Assembly (NCBI GenBank): GCA_022452285.1
Contig: JAKUNG010000010.1
Coordinates: 92,275 to 156,274 of the forward strand
Source of the DNA: Terriglobia bacterium
GTDB lineage: Bacteria; Acidobacteriota; Terriglobia; Versatilivoradales; Versatilivoraceae
Direction of reading: 5' to 3'
DNA length: 64,000 nt
Positions 1 through 8,147 of this stretch are shown piece by piece. Position 1 is the first letter of the stretch; the number at the start of each line of letters is the position of its first letter. Under the pieces are notes generated by a model. The model ran no database searches, had not been told where the DNA came from, and saw only the letters and a list, made by a program, of their open reading frames with translations. A program made the translations under genes and the position numbers.

Positions 1-4
1 GAAG

Positions 5-562
5 ATGTTTTTTGTAACAGTGCTGGTTCTTATTTTGATTGCACCCTGTATAGGACAGAGTCAAGGTTCAGGTAAAGTGGGGGTTTTTAATGTAGTCGGA
101 GCTATTTCACAATCCGAAGAAGGTAAAGCTGCTTTTGCCGATCTTCAGAAAAAAGTAGATGCTAGAAAAGAGAGCTTTGCCAAGCAACAACAAGAAATTC
201 AGACGCTTCAGCAACAGATACAACAGCAAGGTGCGACTTTGAATGAAGAAGCAAGAGTGGTTCTTACGAGAAATCTGGAGAAAAAGCAGACCAATTTTCA
301 AAGAGCAACTCAAGATGCACAGCGAGAGTTTGAGCAGCTTCGGTTTGACATAATGGCTACGATTGGGAAAAAGTTGAATGGAATTGTTCAAACGTATGCC
401 AAGGAAAATGACTTTCTGGTTATTCTTGATTCATCCAATCAAAATAATCAGGTAGTTTTTAATGCTGCAGCAGTGGACATTACAACAGATATAATTAAAC
501 AGTTTAATCTAGCCCAAACTTCTTCCACAAGCCCAGCAGCAACTGCACCAACAGTGAAGTGA
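5..562 (+). CDS. Skp/OmpH-family periplasmic chaperone
   Basis: OmpH/Skp proteins hold unfolded outer-membrane proteins in the periplasm on the way to the BAM machine. Visible here are a hydrophobic export segment (about residues 1-17), a GKVGVFNV strand, a long Gln/Lys-rich coiled coil (about 45-125) and the closing strand region (about 130-165) of the family, then a Ser/Thr/Ala-rich tail. The n-region has no basic residue after the first ATG, and the codon just before it is Lys in an open frame, so the true start may lie left of the window. It opens the envelope block that continues with fabZ and lpxA; bamA and lpxD, often found upstream, would be outside. A strong hairpin follows the stop. 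Confidence 0.85.
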   Translation: MFFVTVLVLILIAPCIGQSQGSGKVGVFNVVGAISQSEEGKAAFADLQKKVDARKESFAKQQQEIQTLQQQIQQQGATLNEEARVVLTRNLEKKQTNFQRATQDAQREFEQLRFDIMATIGKKLNGIVQTYAKENDFLVILDSSNQNNQVVFNAAAVDITTDIIKQFNLAQTSSTSPAATAPTVK

Positions 563-590
563 CTTCTTAGTTCTCGACTTTTTAAGAATA

Positions 591-620
591 ATAAAGGGAG
601 GCTTTCAAGCCTCCCTTTAT
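591..620 (+). terminator. Perfect 13-bp hairpin after ompH
   Basis: ATAAAGGGAGGCT, loop TTCA, then its exact reverse complement AGCCTCCCTTTAT, 28 bases past the ompH stop. The stem is GC-rich in its middle and ends in T-rich sequence on both sides, though there is no long uninterrupted T-run. It probably separates ompH from the fabZ-lpxA unit, or serves as an RNA-stabilising hairpin. Confidence 0.7.
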
Positions 621-793
621 ATTATGACCAACTGATTTAAGCTCTAGTTACTATCTAGTTTTCCTCTTAATCATTTTTTTTCAGCCTGTTTCGATCTTTC
701 CTTCTGAATAAATCTGATTCTAACCTGGAGTAGCCCTGTGCTATATTTCTTTTTTATTTAAAAATGTGGGTTTCCAAAGTAGAGGGTTTGTTT

Positions 794-1234
794 ATGTTTT
801 TAGATACAAATCAAATTCAAAAAATTATTCCTCATCGGCATCCGTTTCTTTTGATAGATGCTATTGTTTCACTTGAACCAAGTAAGAAGATTGTTGGAGT
901 TAAGAACGTAACGTTTAATGAACCTTTTTTCAAAGGACATTTCCCTAGTATTCCTGTAATGCCAGGTGTGCTAATTGTAGAAGCTTTAGCTCAAGCTGCG
1001 GCAGTTATGGTTTTAAAAGAAATTCCGGATCGAGATAAGAAACTTGTTTATTTCAGTGGTATTGATCGTGCCCGGTTTCGTCAACCAGTTGTCCCTGGTG
1101 ATCAGTTAAAACTTGTAGTAGAAGTTTTGCGATTAAAGCCTAGGTTGGGGAAATTACGGGGTGAAGCATTTGTCCGGGAGAAGCTAGTTGCAGAAGCAGA
1201 GATTCTCTCTACAATTGTGGATCGGGGAGATTAA
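794..1234 (+). CDS. fabZ: 3-hydroxyacyl-ACP dehydratase FabZ
   Basis: FabZ removes water from beta-hydroxyacyl-ACP in fatty acid elongation in the cytoplasm. The 146-residue product is a single hotdog fold with the family signatures PHRHPFLLID, GHFP and MPGVLIVEALAQ. The catalytic His and Glu fall at H49 and E63 with this start. An ATG 30 bases upstream (764) is open, but the ATG at 794 has a GAGGG motif at 782-786, 7 bases away, and gives the usual family length. The stop codon directly abuts the lpxA start, so the two are co-transcribed, as is common for fabZ-lpxA. Confidence 0.95.
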   Translation: MFLDTNQIQKIIPHRHPFLLIDAIVSLEPSKKIVGVKNVTFNEPFFKGHFPSIPVMPGVLIVEALAQAAAVMVLKEIPDRDKKLVYFSGIDRARFRQPVVPGDQLKLVVEVLRLKPRLGKLRGEAFVREKLVAEAEILSTIVDRGD

Positions 1235-2011
1235 ATGAACATTCATTCCACAGCAGTAATCAGTCCAAATGCCTCACTAGGAGATGATGTTAAAATTGGG
1301 CCTTATTCGATTATTGGTGAGGATGTAGTAATAGGATCCAGTTGTAGAATAGATCCTCATGTTGTGATTCAAGGTCCTACCACTGTTGGTAGTCATTGCC
1401 AATTCTTTTCTTTTTGTTCGATTGGTTTCCCTCCCCAAGATCTTAAGTTTCAAGGTGAACCTACCAAATTAGTGATTGGTGCTCATAATATTTTTAGGGA
1501 ATACGTTACGGTGAATCGTGGAACACTGGGCGGAGGCGGCCAAACTTTGATTGGAGATCATAACTGTATTATGGCCTATGGGCATATCGCCCATGATTGT
1601 ATTCTGGGTAACCATATTCTTTTAGCTAATGCTGCTACCCTTGCTGGGCATGTGACTATTGAAGATCATGCTACTGTTGGTGCCTTTTCAGGTGTCCATC
1701 AATTTTGCAGAGTAGGTGCCTATGGCTTTGTTGGAGGCTATTCGGTTATCACCAAGGATGTACTACCCTATTCCAAAACAGTTAGTGCCCGAGAAGCCAA
1801 GAATTATGGCGTCAACACTATTGGACTTGAGCGTCGAAGTTTTTCAGCTGAATCAATAAAAGCAATTCGTTCAGCCTATCGTCTCTTGTTGCAGTCTAAT
1901 CTAAATACATCTCAGGCACTTGAAGAACTAAAAAAAAGATTTTTGGATAACTCAGAAATTCAAATTCTCATTAATTTTATTGAAAATAGCGAACGGGGAA
2001 TTATCAAGTAA
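1235..2011 (+). CDS. lpxA: UDP-N-acetylglucosamine acyltransferase LpxA
   Basis: LpxA transfers a 3-hydroxyacyl chain from ACP to UDP-GlcNAc, the first step of lipid A synthesis. The 258 residues are a left-handed parallel beta helix of hexapeptide repeats (about 1-185) and an alpha-helical C-terminal domain. The HIAHDC motif carries the general-base His (H120), with the supporting His residues in AGHV (H139) and HQFC (H155). It starts at the base after the fabZ stop. It marks an organism with lipid A in its outer membrane. Confidence 0.96.
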   Translation: MNIHSTAVISPNASLGDDVKIGPYSIIGEDVVIGSSCRIDPHVVIQGPTTVGSHCQFFSFCSIGFPPQDLKFQGEPTKLVIGAHNIFREYVTVNRGTLGGGGQTLIGDHNCIMAYGHIAHDCILGNHILLANAATLAGHVTIEDHATVGAFSGVHQFCRVGAYGFVGGYSVITKDVLPYSKTVSAREAKNYGVNTIGLERRSFSAESIKAIRSAYRLLLQSNLNTSQALEELKKRFLDNSEIQILINFIENSERGIIK

Positions 2012-2136
2012 GTAATATTTCGTTATCTGTTTCTTGTTATTTTTCTTTTCTTGATGGATCTTTATAGATGAAAATCAGATCAAAAAAAACTGCTTCATAA
2101 TATTGATCAGTGTTTAAGTACTTCTCCTAAAGAAAT

Positions 2137-2964
2137 ATGTCAATACCCACTGGACGATATGGCCTTATTGCTGGTAACGGAAAGTTTCCTCTACTTGTGC
2201 TTGATGCAGCGAGAAGTGAATCCGTTGATATGGTTGTAATGGCTATTAAGGAAGAAGCATCGTTACAAATTGAATCGCAGGGTTATACAACGCATTGGCT
2301 TAGTCTGGGTCAATTAGGAAAACTAATTGAGCTTTTGAAACAAGAGGGTATTAGCCAAGTTATCATGGCTGGTCAAGTGAAGCACAAACAAATTTTCAGT
2401 CGGATCATTCCTGATAGGAAACTCTTTAAACTTTTAGCTAGTTTGGGTTCGAAAAATACTGATTCCTTAATTGGCGCTGTAGCTAGGGTTTTAGAAGAAG
2501 AGGGAATTCAATTGATAGATTCTACTGTTTTTCTTAGACCCCTTATTCCAGATCCTGGGGTGCTGACAAAACGATCTCCTAGTGACCCCGAGAATAGGGA
2601 TATTCAGTACGGACGTAAGATCGCTCAGGAAATTGCCAGATTGGATATTGGCCAATCAGTTGTTGTGCGAGATCAGGCTTGCATTGCAGTAGAAGCAATG
2701 GAAGGGACAGATGATATGCTTCGTCGGGCTTCCAGTATGGCTGTTAATCAGCGATTGACCCTAATAAAGGTGAGCAAACCTAATCAAGATATGCGGTTTG
2801 ATGTTCCAGTTGTTGGTTTGCCTACGATCCGTTTAATGATTGAGGCAAATGCTTCAGCCCTTGCAATCGATGCAGGTCGAACGCTACTTTTCGATCGCAA
2901 TAACCTTATTAAACTAGCCGATGAAAATGGAATTACTATTTCGGCTTTCAGACCAGGGAATTAA
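2137..2964 (+). CDS. lpxI: UDP-2,3-diacylglucosamine pyrophosphatase LpxI
   Basis: LpxI (former DUF1009) cleaves UDP-2,3-diacylglucosamine to lipid X and UMP. It replaces the unrelated LpxH in many alphaproteobacteria, acidobacteria and others. The 275 residues show the family's opening (GLIAGNGKFPLLVLDAAR), the middle MAGQVKH segment, and the C-terminal FDVPVVGLPTI...AIDAGRTLLFDR block that holds the catalytic Asp region. It lies 125 bp after lpxA with no convincing promoter between, so it is probably in the same unit. Confidence 0.92.
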   Translation: MSIPTGRYGLIAGNGKFPLLVLDAARSESVDMVVMAIKEEASLQIESQGYTTHWLSLGQLGKLIELLKQEGISQVIMAGQVKHKQIFSRIIPDRKLFKLLASLGSKNTDSLIGAVARVLEEEGIQLIDSTVFLRPLIPDPGVLTKRSPSDPENRDIQYGRKIAQEIARLDIGQSVVVRDQACIAVEAMEGTDDMLRRASSMAVNQRLTLIKVSKPNQDMRFDVPVVGLPTIRLMIEANASALAIDAGRTLLFDRNNLIKLADENGITISAFRPGN

Positions 2965-3052
2965 AAGTTTCATCTTGTCAAGAATGGAGTTCAGTAAGTT
3001 TCATAAACCAGAGAAGATTTGAGATTTCAAAAAATGTTTTAAGGGTTTAAAT

Positions 3053-4021
3053 ATGGAAAAGATCCGGGTTGCTGTAGTTGGAACAGGTTATCTTGGAAGG
3101 CAACATGTTAGGGTTTTGTCGGAACAGCCAAATGTTGAACTCGTGGGAATTGTAGACAAAAATCCTACAACAGCACAAAAAGTAGCAAAAGAATTTTCCA
3201 CCATTGCTTACCCTAATCATGAAGTTCTGTTAGGAAAAGTGTCGGCTGTTATTTTAGCAGTGCCAACCCAAAATCATGCGGCGATTGGTTGCGATTTTTT
3301 GAACCATGGAACAGATTTATTGGTTGAGAAACCGATTGCTTCTTCATTATCGGAAGCCGAGCGTTTAATCCAAACAGCTTGCCAGCATAGTAGAATCCTC
3401 CAGGTCGGTCATCTAGAGCGTTTTAATCCCGCTGTAATAGAAACTCGAAAGATTTTGACGGCACCGCTTTTCTTTGAGGTTCATCGACTGGGTGTTTTTA
3501 GTCCTCGCAGTTTAGATGTTGATGTAGTTCTGGATTTAATGATTCATGACTTAGATTTAGTTCTAGAGTTTTCTAAGAGTTCGGTTAAACAATTGCATGC
3601 TGTCGGGTTACCTATTCTCAGTGATAAAGTTGATATTGCAAATGCTCGGATTGAGTTTTTAAGTGGTTGTGTGGCAAATTTAACAGCAAGCCGAGTCAGC
3701 ACGGAAAAAGTTCGCAAACTGAGATTTTTCCAACCCAATCAATATGTTTCTCTTGATTTTTCTCGACAAGATGTAGTGATTTTGAGTGTTGAAAAAAAAG
3801 GAAATGCAGTACAACCAGGAATTATTCCTCACAAAATTGAAACACCAAGACTAGAACCTCTAAAACTAGAAATCCAATCTTTTCTAAAATGTGTTCAGAC
3901 TAGGAAACAACCTGAAGTAAACCCTGAGAGTAGTAAAGCAGCACTGGAACTTGCTTTGCAGGTTGTTTCGAAGATTCAAGAGCATAATCAGTCCGTTGTT
4001 ATACCGTTGAAAAATGTTTAA
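3053..4021 (+). CDS. Gfo/Idh/MocA-family NAD(P)-dependent oxidoreductase in the lipid A cluster
   Basis: The N-terminal Rossmann domain carries GTGYLG (residues 10-15) and the family EKP lysine motif at 92-94; the C-terminal Gfo/Idh domain has the H165-D166 pair. Substrate cannot be read from the sequence. Position next to lpxA and lpxI suggests a nucleotide sugar of the lipid A or core pathway. GnnA, a Gfo/Idh protein that oxidises UDP-GlcNAc for 2,3-diamino lipid A, is the obvious comparison, but no GnnB aminotransferase is present here. The start is ATG; the upstream 88 bp hold no clear promoter. A TonB-like gene follows after 22 bp. Confidence 0.85.
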   Translation: MEKIRVAVVGTGYLGRQHVRVLSEQPNVELVGIVDKNPTTAQKVAKEFSTIAYPNHEVLLGKVSAVILAVPTQNHAAIGCDFLNHGTDLLVEKPIASSLSEAERLIQTACQHSRILQVGHLERFNPAVIETRKILTAPLFFEVHRLGVFSPRSLDVDVVLDLMIHDLDLVLEFSKSSVKQLHAVGLPILSDKVDIANARIEFLSGCVANLTASRVSTEKVRKLRFFQPNQYVSLDFSRQDVVILSVEKKGNAVQPGIIPHKIETPRLEPLKLEIQSFLKCVQTRKQPEVNPESSKAALELALQVVSKIQEHNQSVVIPLKNV

Positions 4022-4043
4022 GTTTTATTTTTTCTAGATCATC

Positions 4044-5036
4044 ATGAAGCAACCAATCAATTTACTGACTAAACCACAATCAGAAGAAATTACATCTAAT
4101 GAGAAGGGCCAGGCTTTTCTTATATCAGGGATCCTTCACCTGATTCTTCTCGTCATAGTGTTGTTTGGGCCAAGTGTGCTTCCACAAAGTCAGTTATCCA
4201 AACCTATTAAGGTATCTCCTCCAAAGCGACTAGGATTCTTAGCCTTACCAAAGGATTATCAACAGATAAAGGAAAGACAAGTGCCCTCAGTTGTGCCCCC
4301 ACCAAGTAGAAGTGTTCAAGAGGATAAACCAAAGATTAATTCAAAACGTCTTTCCACTCCCTATCCTAACCAAACTAAAAAATTAGTTAATAAATTGAAT
4401 GTGCCAAACCCAGCCACTCAGCCACTCAGTTCTTTAAGGGCCCCAAAAACCTCTATGACAACTCCAAATATTTCTCCAAAAATTCAAGTTGAAAGGAAGA
4501 GTTCTGATAGTAAAAAGATAGTTAAAATAGAAAAGAAGTCGGATAAGTCAGACTTAAAGAATCTTTTTGCTGGACTGAGTCTTCCAGGAAACATGAGTTC
4601 ACGTTCATTGGAAAAAGTTAATGAGGGAGGTAGTTTTGGGAAGCCTCTTTCCGATAATGATGCTATACGATCGGATTTCATTAGACGTCAACCTAATTTT
4701 TCTGTAAAGCGTCCGACAATTATTTCAGAAACGCATGGCGTTAATTTTAATCCTTGGTTAAGTTCCATTTATTTTCGTGTAAGAGATAATTGGTACTCTG
4801 TAATCCCACAAGTCTATCGAACTGGGATGAGAGGGGTAGTAGTTATAGTCTTTGATGTTCGTAGCAATGGTGTCCTTGAGGAACTTGCAGTTGTAAAAAG
4901 TTCAGGTCGTTCTCCCTACGATCGAGCTGCAATTTCTTCACTTAAACTGTCGGAGCCATTTCCTAGTTTCCCAGCTGATTTTGTTGGAGATTACCTCACT
5001 CTCCAGTTTACTTATTTTTACAATATTTCTTCCTGA
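4044..5036 (+). CDS. TonB-family energy transducer / periplasmic spanning protein
   Basis: A 330-residue protein with a short cytoplasmic start, one membrane anchor (about 24-46), a long Pro/Ser/Lys-rich linker (about 50-230) and a C-terminal TonB-like domain (about 240-330; FDVRSNGVLEELAVVKSSG...YDRAAISSLK). TonB proteins pass proton-motive force from ExbB/ExbD to outer-membrane receptors; many acidobacterial homologues of this layout are of unknown partner. No exbBD is in the window. The 22-bp spacing to the oxidoreductase suggests co-transcription with the envelope genes. Confidence 0.8.
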   Translation: MKQPINLLTKPQSEEITSNEKGQAFLISGILHLILLVIVLFGPSVLPQSQLSKPIKVSPPKRLGFLALPKDYQQIKERQVPSVVPPPSRSVQEDKPKINSKRLSTPYPNQTKKLVNKLNVPNPATQPLSSLRAPKTSMTTPNISPKIQVERKSSDSKKIVKIEKKSDKSDLKNLFAGLSLPGNMSSRSLEKVNEGGSFGKPLSDNDAIRSDFIRRQPNFSVKRPTIISETHGVNFNPWLSSIYFRVRDNWYSVIPQVYRTGMRGVVVIVFDVRSNGVLEELAVVKSSGRSPYDRAAISSLKLSEPFPSFPADFVGDYLTLQFTYFYNISS

Positions 5037-5235
5037 AACAATTATTTATTTTATAGAAAAGGCTTAGTGGTTCATTCTCTTTTCAAGCTATATAGTGAGT
5101 TCTTGACAATCATTTGTAGCACTGCAACTATATCGATAGGTTATTTAAGAACGAAGTTCTCTAGCTGAGACTTTCTCAACTAGAATGAATAGTGACTTAT
5201 CAACTAAATATTTTTGTTGGAATGCTTTTTAGCCT

Positions 5236-6591
5236 ATGAAAATCTTAATTGCCGGGGGGGGACAAACTGCTGTTCTTGTTGCCAAGCGCCTGATTAAAGA
5301 AGGTAACGAGGTTGTTATTGTCGAGAAAAATTCTGCCCGTTGTGAATATTTAGAAGAAGTCTTAGATGCCCAAATAGTTGTCGGTGATGCGGTTAGCATT
5401 AGAACTTTAGAAGAAGCGGGACTCCAAACTGCTGAAATGTTAATTGCTCTGACAAGTGAAGATCAGATTAATGTCATTGTTTGTTTAGTTGCCTCGATCC
5501 AGTCTAATATTAAAGTTAAGCTAGTAAGAATGCGCACACATGAAGTCGGTGACTGGAAAAATATTTTTGATAGATTGGGTTTGGATATTGATTTGATAAT
5601 CCACCCTGAAACTGAAATAGCCGACCGCATATTAAGAGTAGTTCGCTTGCCTGGAGTATCGGATGTCATTGATTTTGCCGAGGGCAAAGTGAAGCTTTTT
5701 GGGATGAATATTGATGAAGGGAATTGGGTTGCTGGGAAAACGGTAGAGGATTTAGATAAAGCAGGACCACCTAAAAATTCTCTCATTGCAATGATTTTCA
5801 GAGGACAGGATGTCATCATTCCTCATGGGGCACAGGTGTTAAATCCAGGCGACCATGTGTACATTGTCACCACTGATCAAGATCTGAAGGCTGTTGTACA
5901 ATTTATGGGTTTAAAGAGACAGAAGGCTCTTAACCGAGTTTTTATCCTAGGAGGAAAACAGATTGGGATTAGGGTAGCAGAATTGTTGGAATCTCAAGGA
6001 GTAAGGGTTAAGATTTTTGAACGGGACATAGATCGCTGTAACAGGATTAGCCAAATTCTGAAGCAGGCAGTGGTTATTCACGCTGATGGTACAGAGGAAG
6101 GTGTTCTAGTTGACGAAAATATTAAAGGAGTAGGAGCTTTTTTGGCAATGACTAACGATGATGAAGACAATATTATTGCTTCTTTGTTGGCTCGGAAATT
6201 AGGAGCTAATAAGATTATTGCTCTTATTAACCGACTAAACTACCTGCCCATGATTCAACGTTTTGGTATTAATACTTCGGTTAGTCCTCGCTTGGCTACC
6301 GTTGATCGGATTCTCCAATTTGTACGGAAGGGGAGTGTCCTTTCTGTAACTAGCTTTAGGGAAGAAGAGGCTGAAGCAATCGAACTGATCGCTACTCCTG
6401 GATCTAAATATGTTGGACGTTTACTTAAAGAAATTAAATTACCTCGGGGAGCTATTGTAGGGGCCATTGCAAGGCCTAATGGTGAAGTTATTGTGCCACG
6501 TGGCGATGTTAAAGTTCAAGCAGGGGATCGAGTCATTTTTTTTAGTCTTGAAACAATAGTCCCTCTTCTGGAGTCCACCTTCCTTAAATGA
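5236..6591 (+). CDS. trkA: Trk potassium uptake regulator TrkA
   Basis: The cytoplasmic NAD(H)-binding gating subunit of the Trk K+ system. The 451 residues contain two tandem RCK units: Rossmann domain 1 (GGGQTA near the N-terminus), TrkA_C 1 (about 140-220), Rossmann domain 2 (from about 230; LGGKQIGIRVAELL) and TrkA_C 2 (about 370-451), the full-length bacterial arrangement. The trkH gene follows after 18 bp, giving an intact trkA-trkH pair. Confidence 0.95.
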   Translation: MKILIAGGGQTAVLVAKRLIKEGNEVVIVEKNSARCEYLEEVLDAQIVVGDAVSIRTLEEAGLQTAEMLIALTSEDQINVIVCLVASIQSNIKVKLVRMRTHEVGDWKNIFDRLGLDIDLIIHPETEIADRILRVVRLPGVSDVIDFAEGKVKLFGMNIDEGNWVAGKTVEDLDKAGPPKNSLIAMIFRGQDVIIPHGAQVLNPGDHVYIVTTDQDLKAVVQFMGLKRQKALNRVFILGGKQIGIRVAELLESQGVRVKIFERDIDRCNRISQILKQAVVIHADGTEEGVLVDENIKGVGAFLAMTNDDEDNIIASLLARKLGANKIIALINRLNYLPMIQRFGINTSVSPRLATVDRILQFVRKGSVLSVTSFREEEAEAIELIATPGSKYVGRLLKEIKLPRGAIVGAIARPNGEVIVPRGDVKVQAGDRVIFFSLETIVPLLESTFLK

Positions 6592-6609
6592 TACCCAGAA
6601 GGAAAAAAT

Positions 6610-8058
6610 GTGATTAGGTTTCTCAACCTTTGGTACATCATTGGAAACTTTCTAATAGCTTTGAGTGGAATCATGTTAGTTCCACTTGCATTAGCATTTT
6701 GGAATGGGAATGATGTCACCCCACTGGGCTATTCTTGTTTGATTACTATTTTTTTAGGTATTTCTTTCCGTCTTGCCTTTCCTAAGCCTAATTATGATTT
6801 GAATCGGAGAGAAGCATTACTCTTGGTTTGTTTGATCTGGTTTTTGGTATGTTTTTTTGGATCACTTCCTTTCTATTTTTCCGGTTATTTCCCTAGCTTT
6901 ACTGATGCTTTTTTTGAAGCAACCTCAGGCTTTACAGCAACTGGAGCCACGGTATTAAACAATGTGGAAATTCTCACACTGGACATCCAACTATGGAGGC
7001 ATCTTGCTCATTGGTTGGGGGGCATGGGAATTGTGTTACTTGGGATTGCAATCTTGCCCCTAATTGGTATGGGCGGTATGTCAATGTATAGAGCTGAATT
7101 CTCAGGTGCCAAGTCGGAGAAGCTTAGACCAAGAGTAACTCAAACCGCCCTAGCTTTATGGAAAATCTATCTTAGTCTAAGTTTTTTAGCATTTTGTGGA
7201 TTCTACCTAGTGGGGATGAATATTTTTGACTCAATTTGTCATGCCTTTACTGTTGCTGCTACCGGTGGTTTTTCAACCCGTACCGCCAGTTTAGGAGCTT
7301 TTCAGAATCCTGGTGCCGAGTATGTTGCACTCCTTTTTATGGTTCTATCAGGCATGAACTTCACTTTGCATTACCGTCTCTGGGTCGAATTGAAGTTGAA
7401 ACGTCTTTTCTTAGATACTGAATTGAAAATGTATTTTTTACTCCTCATAGTTTCTAGCCTTTTGGTATTTAGTGTAATGAGTGTGACCAATCAATATCCA
7501 GGAGATTTTGGTTTTCGGAGAGCACTGTTCCAGGTAGTTTCTATCCTGACTACTACTGGATTAACAACCGACAACTTTTCTATTTGGCTTCCCTTCCCTC
7601 AACTTATACTCTTGGTACTAATGTTTAGTGGGGGATGCACAGGCTCAACTAGTGGAGGACTAAAAGTATCTAGAATGCTGCTTCTAGGAAAGGTCGTTTC
7701 TCGAGAATTTAAGCGAATGGTTGAACGGCGTGGAGTATTTCCTATTAAAATCGGTAGGCAGTTTATTGCTGAAGAGACGTTACAAAGCTTGCTGAATTTA
7801 TTTTATCTGGCATTTTTGATTAACTTTGTTAGCTGTTTACTTTTAGCAGCTTCAGGGGTTGATGTTTTTACCAGTATTTCAGCGGTAGCAGCATGTATGT
7901 TTAACATAGGACCAGGTTTAGGATCTGTGGGACCTACAGAAGGCTATGGAAATTTGCCTGGACTAGCCAAATGGATTCTAAGTTTTTGTATGTTGGCTGG
8001 TCGACTAGAGTTTTATACTGCAATAGTTATTTTTACTCCTGGTTTCTGGAAAAAGTAA
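6610..8058 (+). CDS. trkH: Trk potassium transporter membrane subunit TrkH
   Basis: A 482-residue polytopic K+ channel-like subunit. The four selectivity-filter loops are visible: TSGFTATGATV, ATGGFSTRTAS, TTTGLTTDNF and FNIGPGLGSVG, with the conserved GCTGSTSGGLK stretch before the last pair of helices. Translation begins at GTG: the overlapping ATG at 6608 is immediately followed by a stop, and AGAAGGA at 6597-6603 sits 6 bases before the GTG. It forms an operon with trkA. Confidence 0.95.
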   Translation: MIRFLNLWYIIGNFLIALSGIMLVPLALAFWNGNDVTPLGYSCLITIFLGISFRLAFPKPNYDLNRREALLLVCLIWFLVCFFGSLPFYFSGYFPSFTDAFFEATSGFTATGATVLNNVEILTLDIQLWRHLAHWLGGMGIVLLGIAILPLIGMGGMSMYRAEFSGAKSEKLRPRVTQTALALWKIYLSLSFLAFCGFYLVGMNIFDSICHAFTVAATGGFSTRTASLGAFQNPGAEYVALLFMVLSGMNFTLHYRLWVELKLKRLFLDTELKMYFLLLIVSSLLVFSVMSVTNQYPGDFGFRRALFQVVSILTTTGLTTDNFSIWLPFPQLILLVLMFSGGCTGSTSGGLKVSRMLLLGKVVSREFKRMVERRGVFPIKIGRQFIAEETLQSLLNLFYLAFLINFVSCLLLAASGVDVFTSISAVAACMFNIGPGLGSVGPTEGYGNLPGLAKWILSFCMLAGRLEFYTAIVIFTPGFWKK

Positions 8059-8147
8059 GAACACTTCCTAAAAAAAGTCTTTAGAAGTTAGAATGTCAAC
8101 AGTAGTTTTTTGTCCGTTTCAAAACCCTGTTATTCGTTAATGTTTTT

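Noticed and set aside
764..793. Ten-residue N-terminal extension of FabZ
   Set aside because: The internal ATG at 794 has the ribosome-binding site and standard family length.
5103..5130. TTGACA upstream of trkA
   Set aside because: No acceptable -10 at 16-19 bases; the nearest TATATC needs a 20-base spacer.
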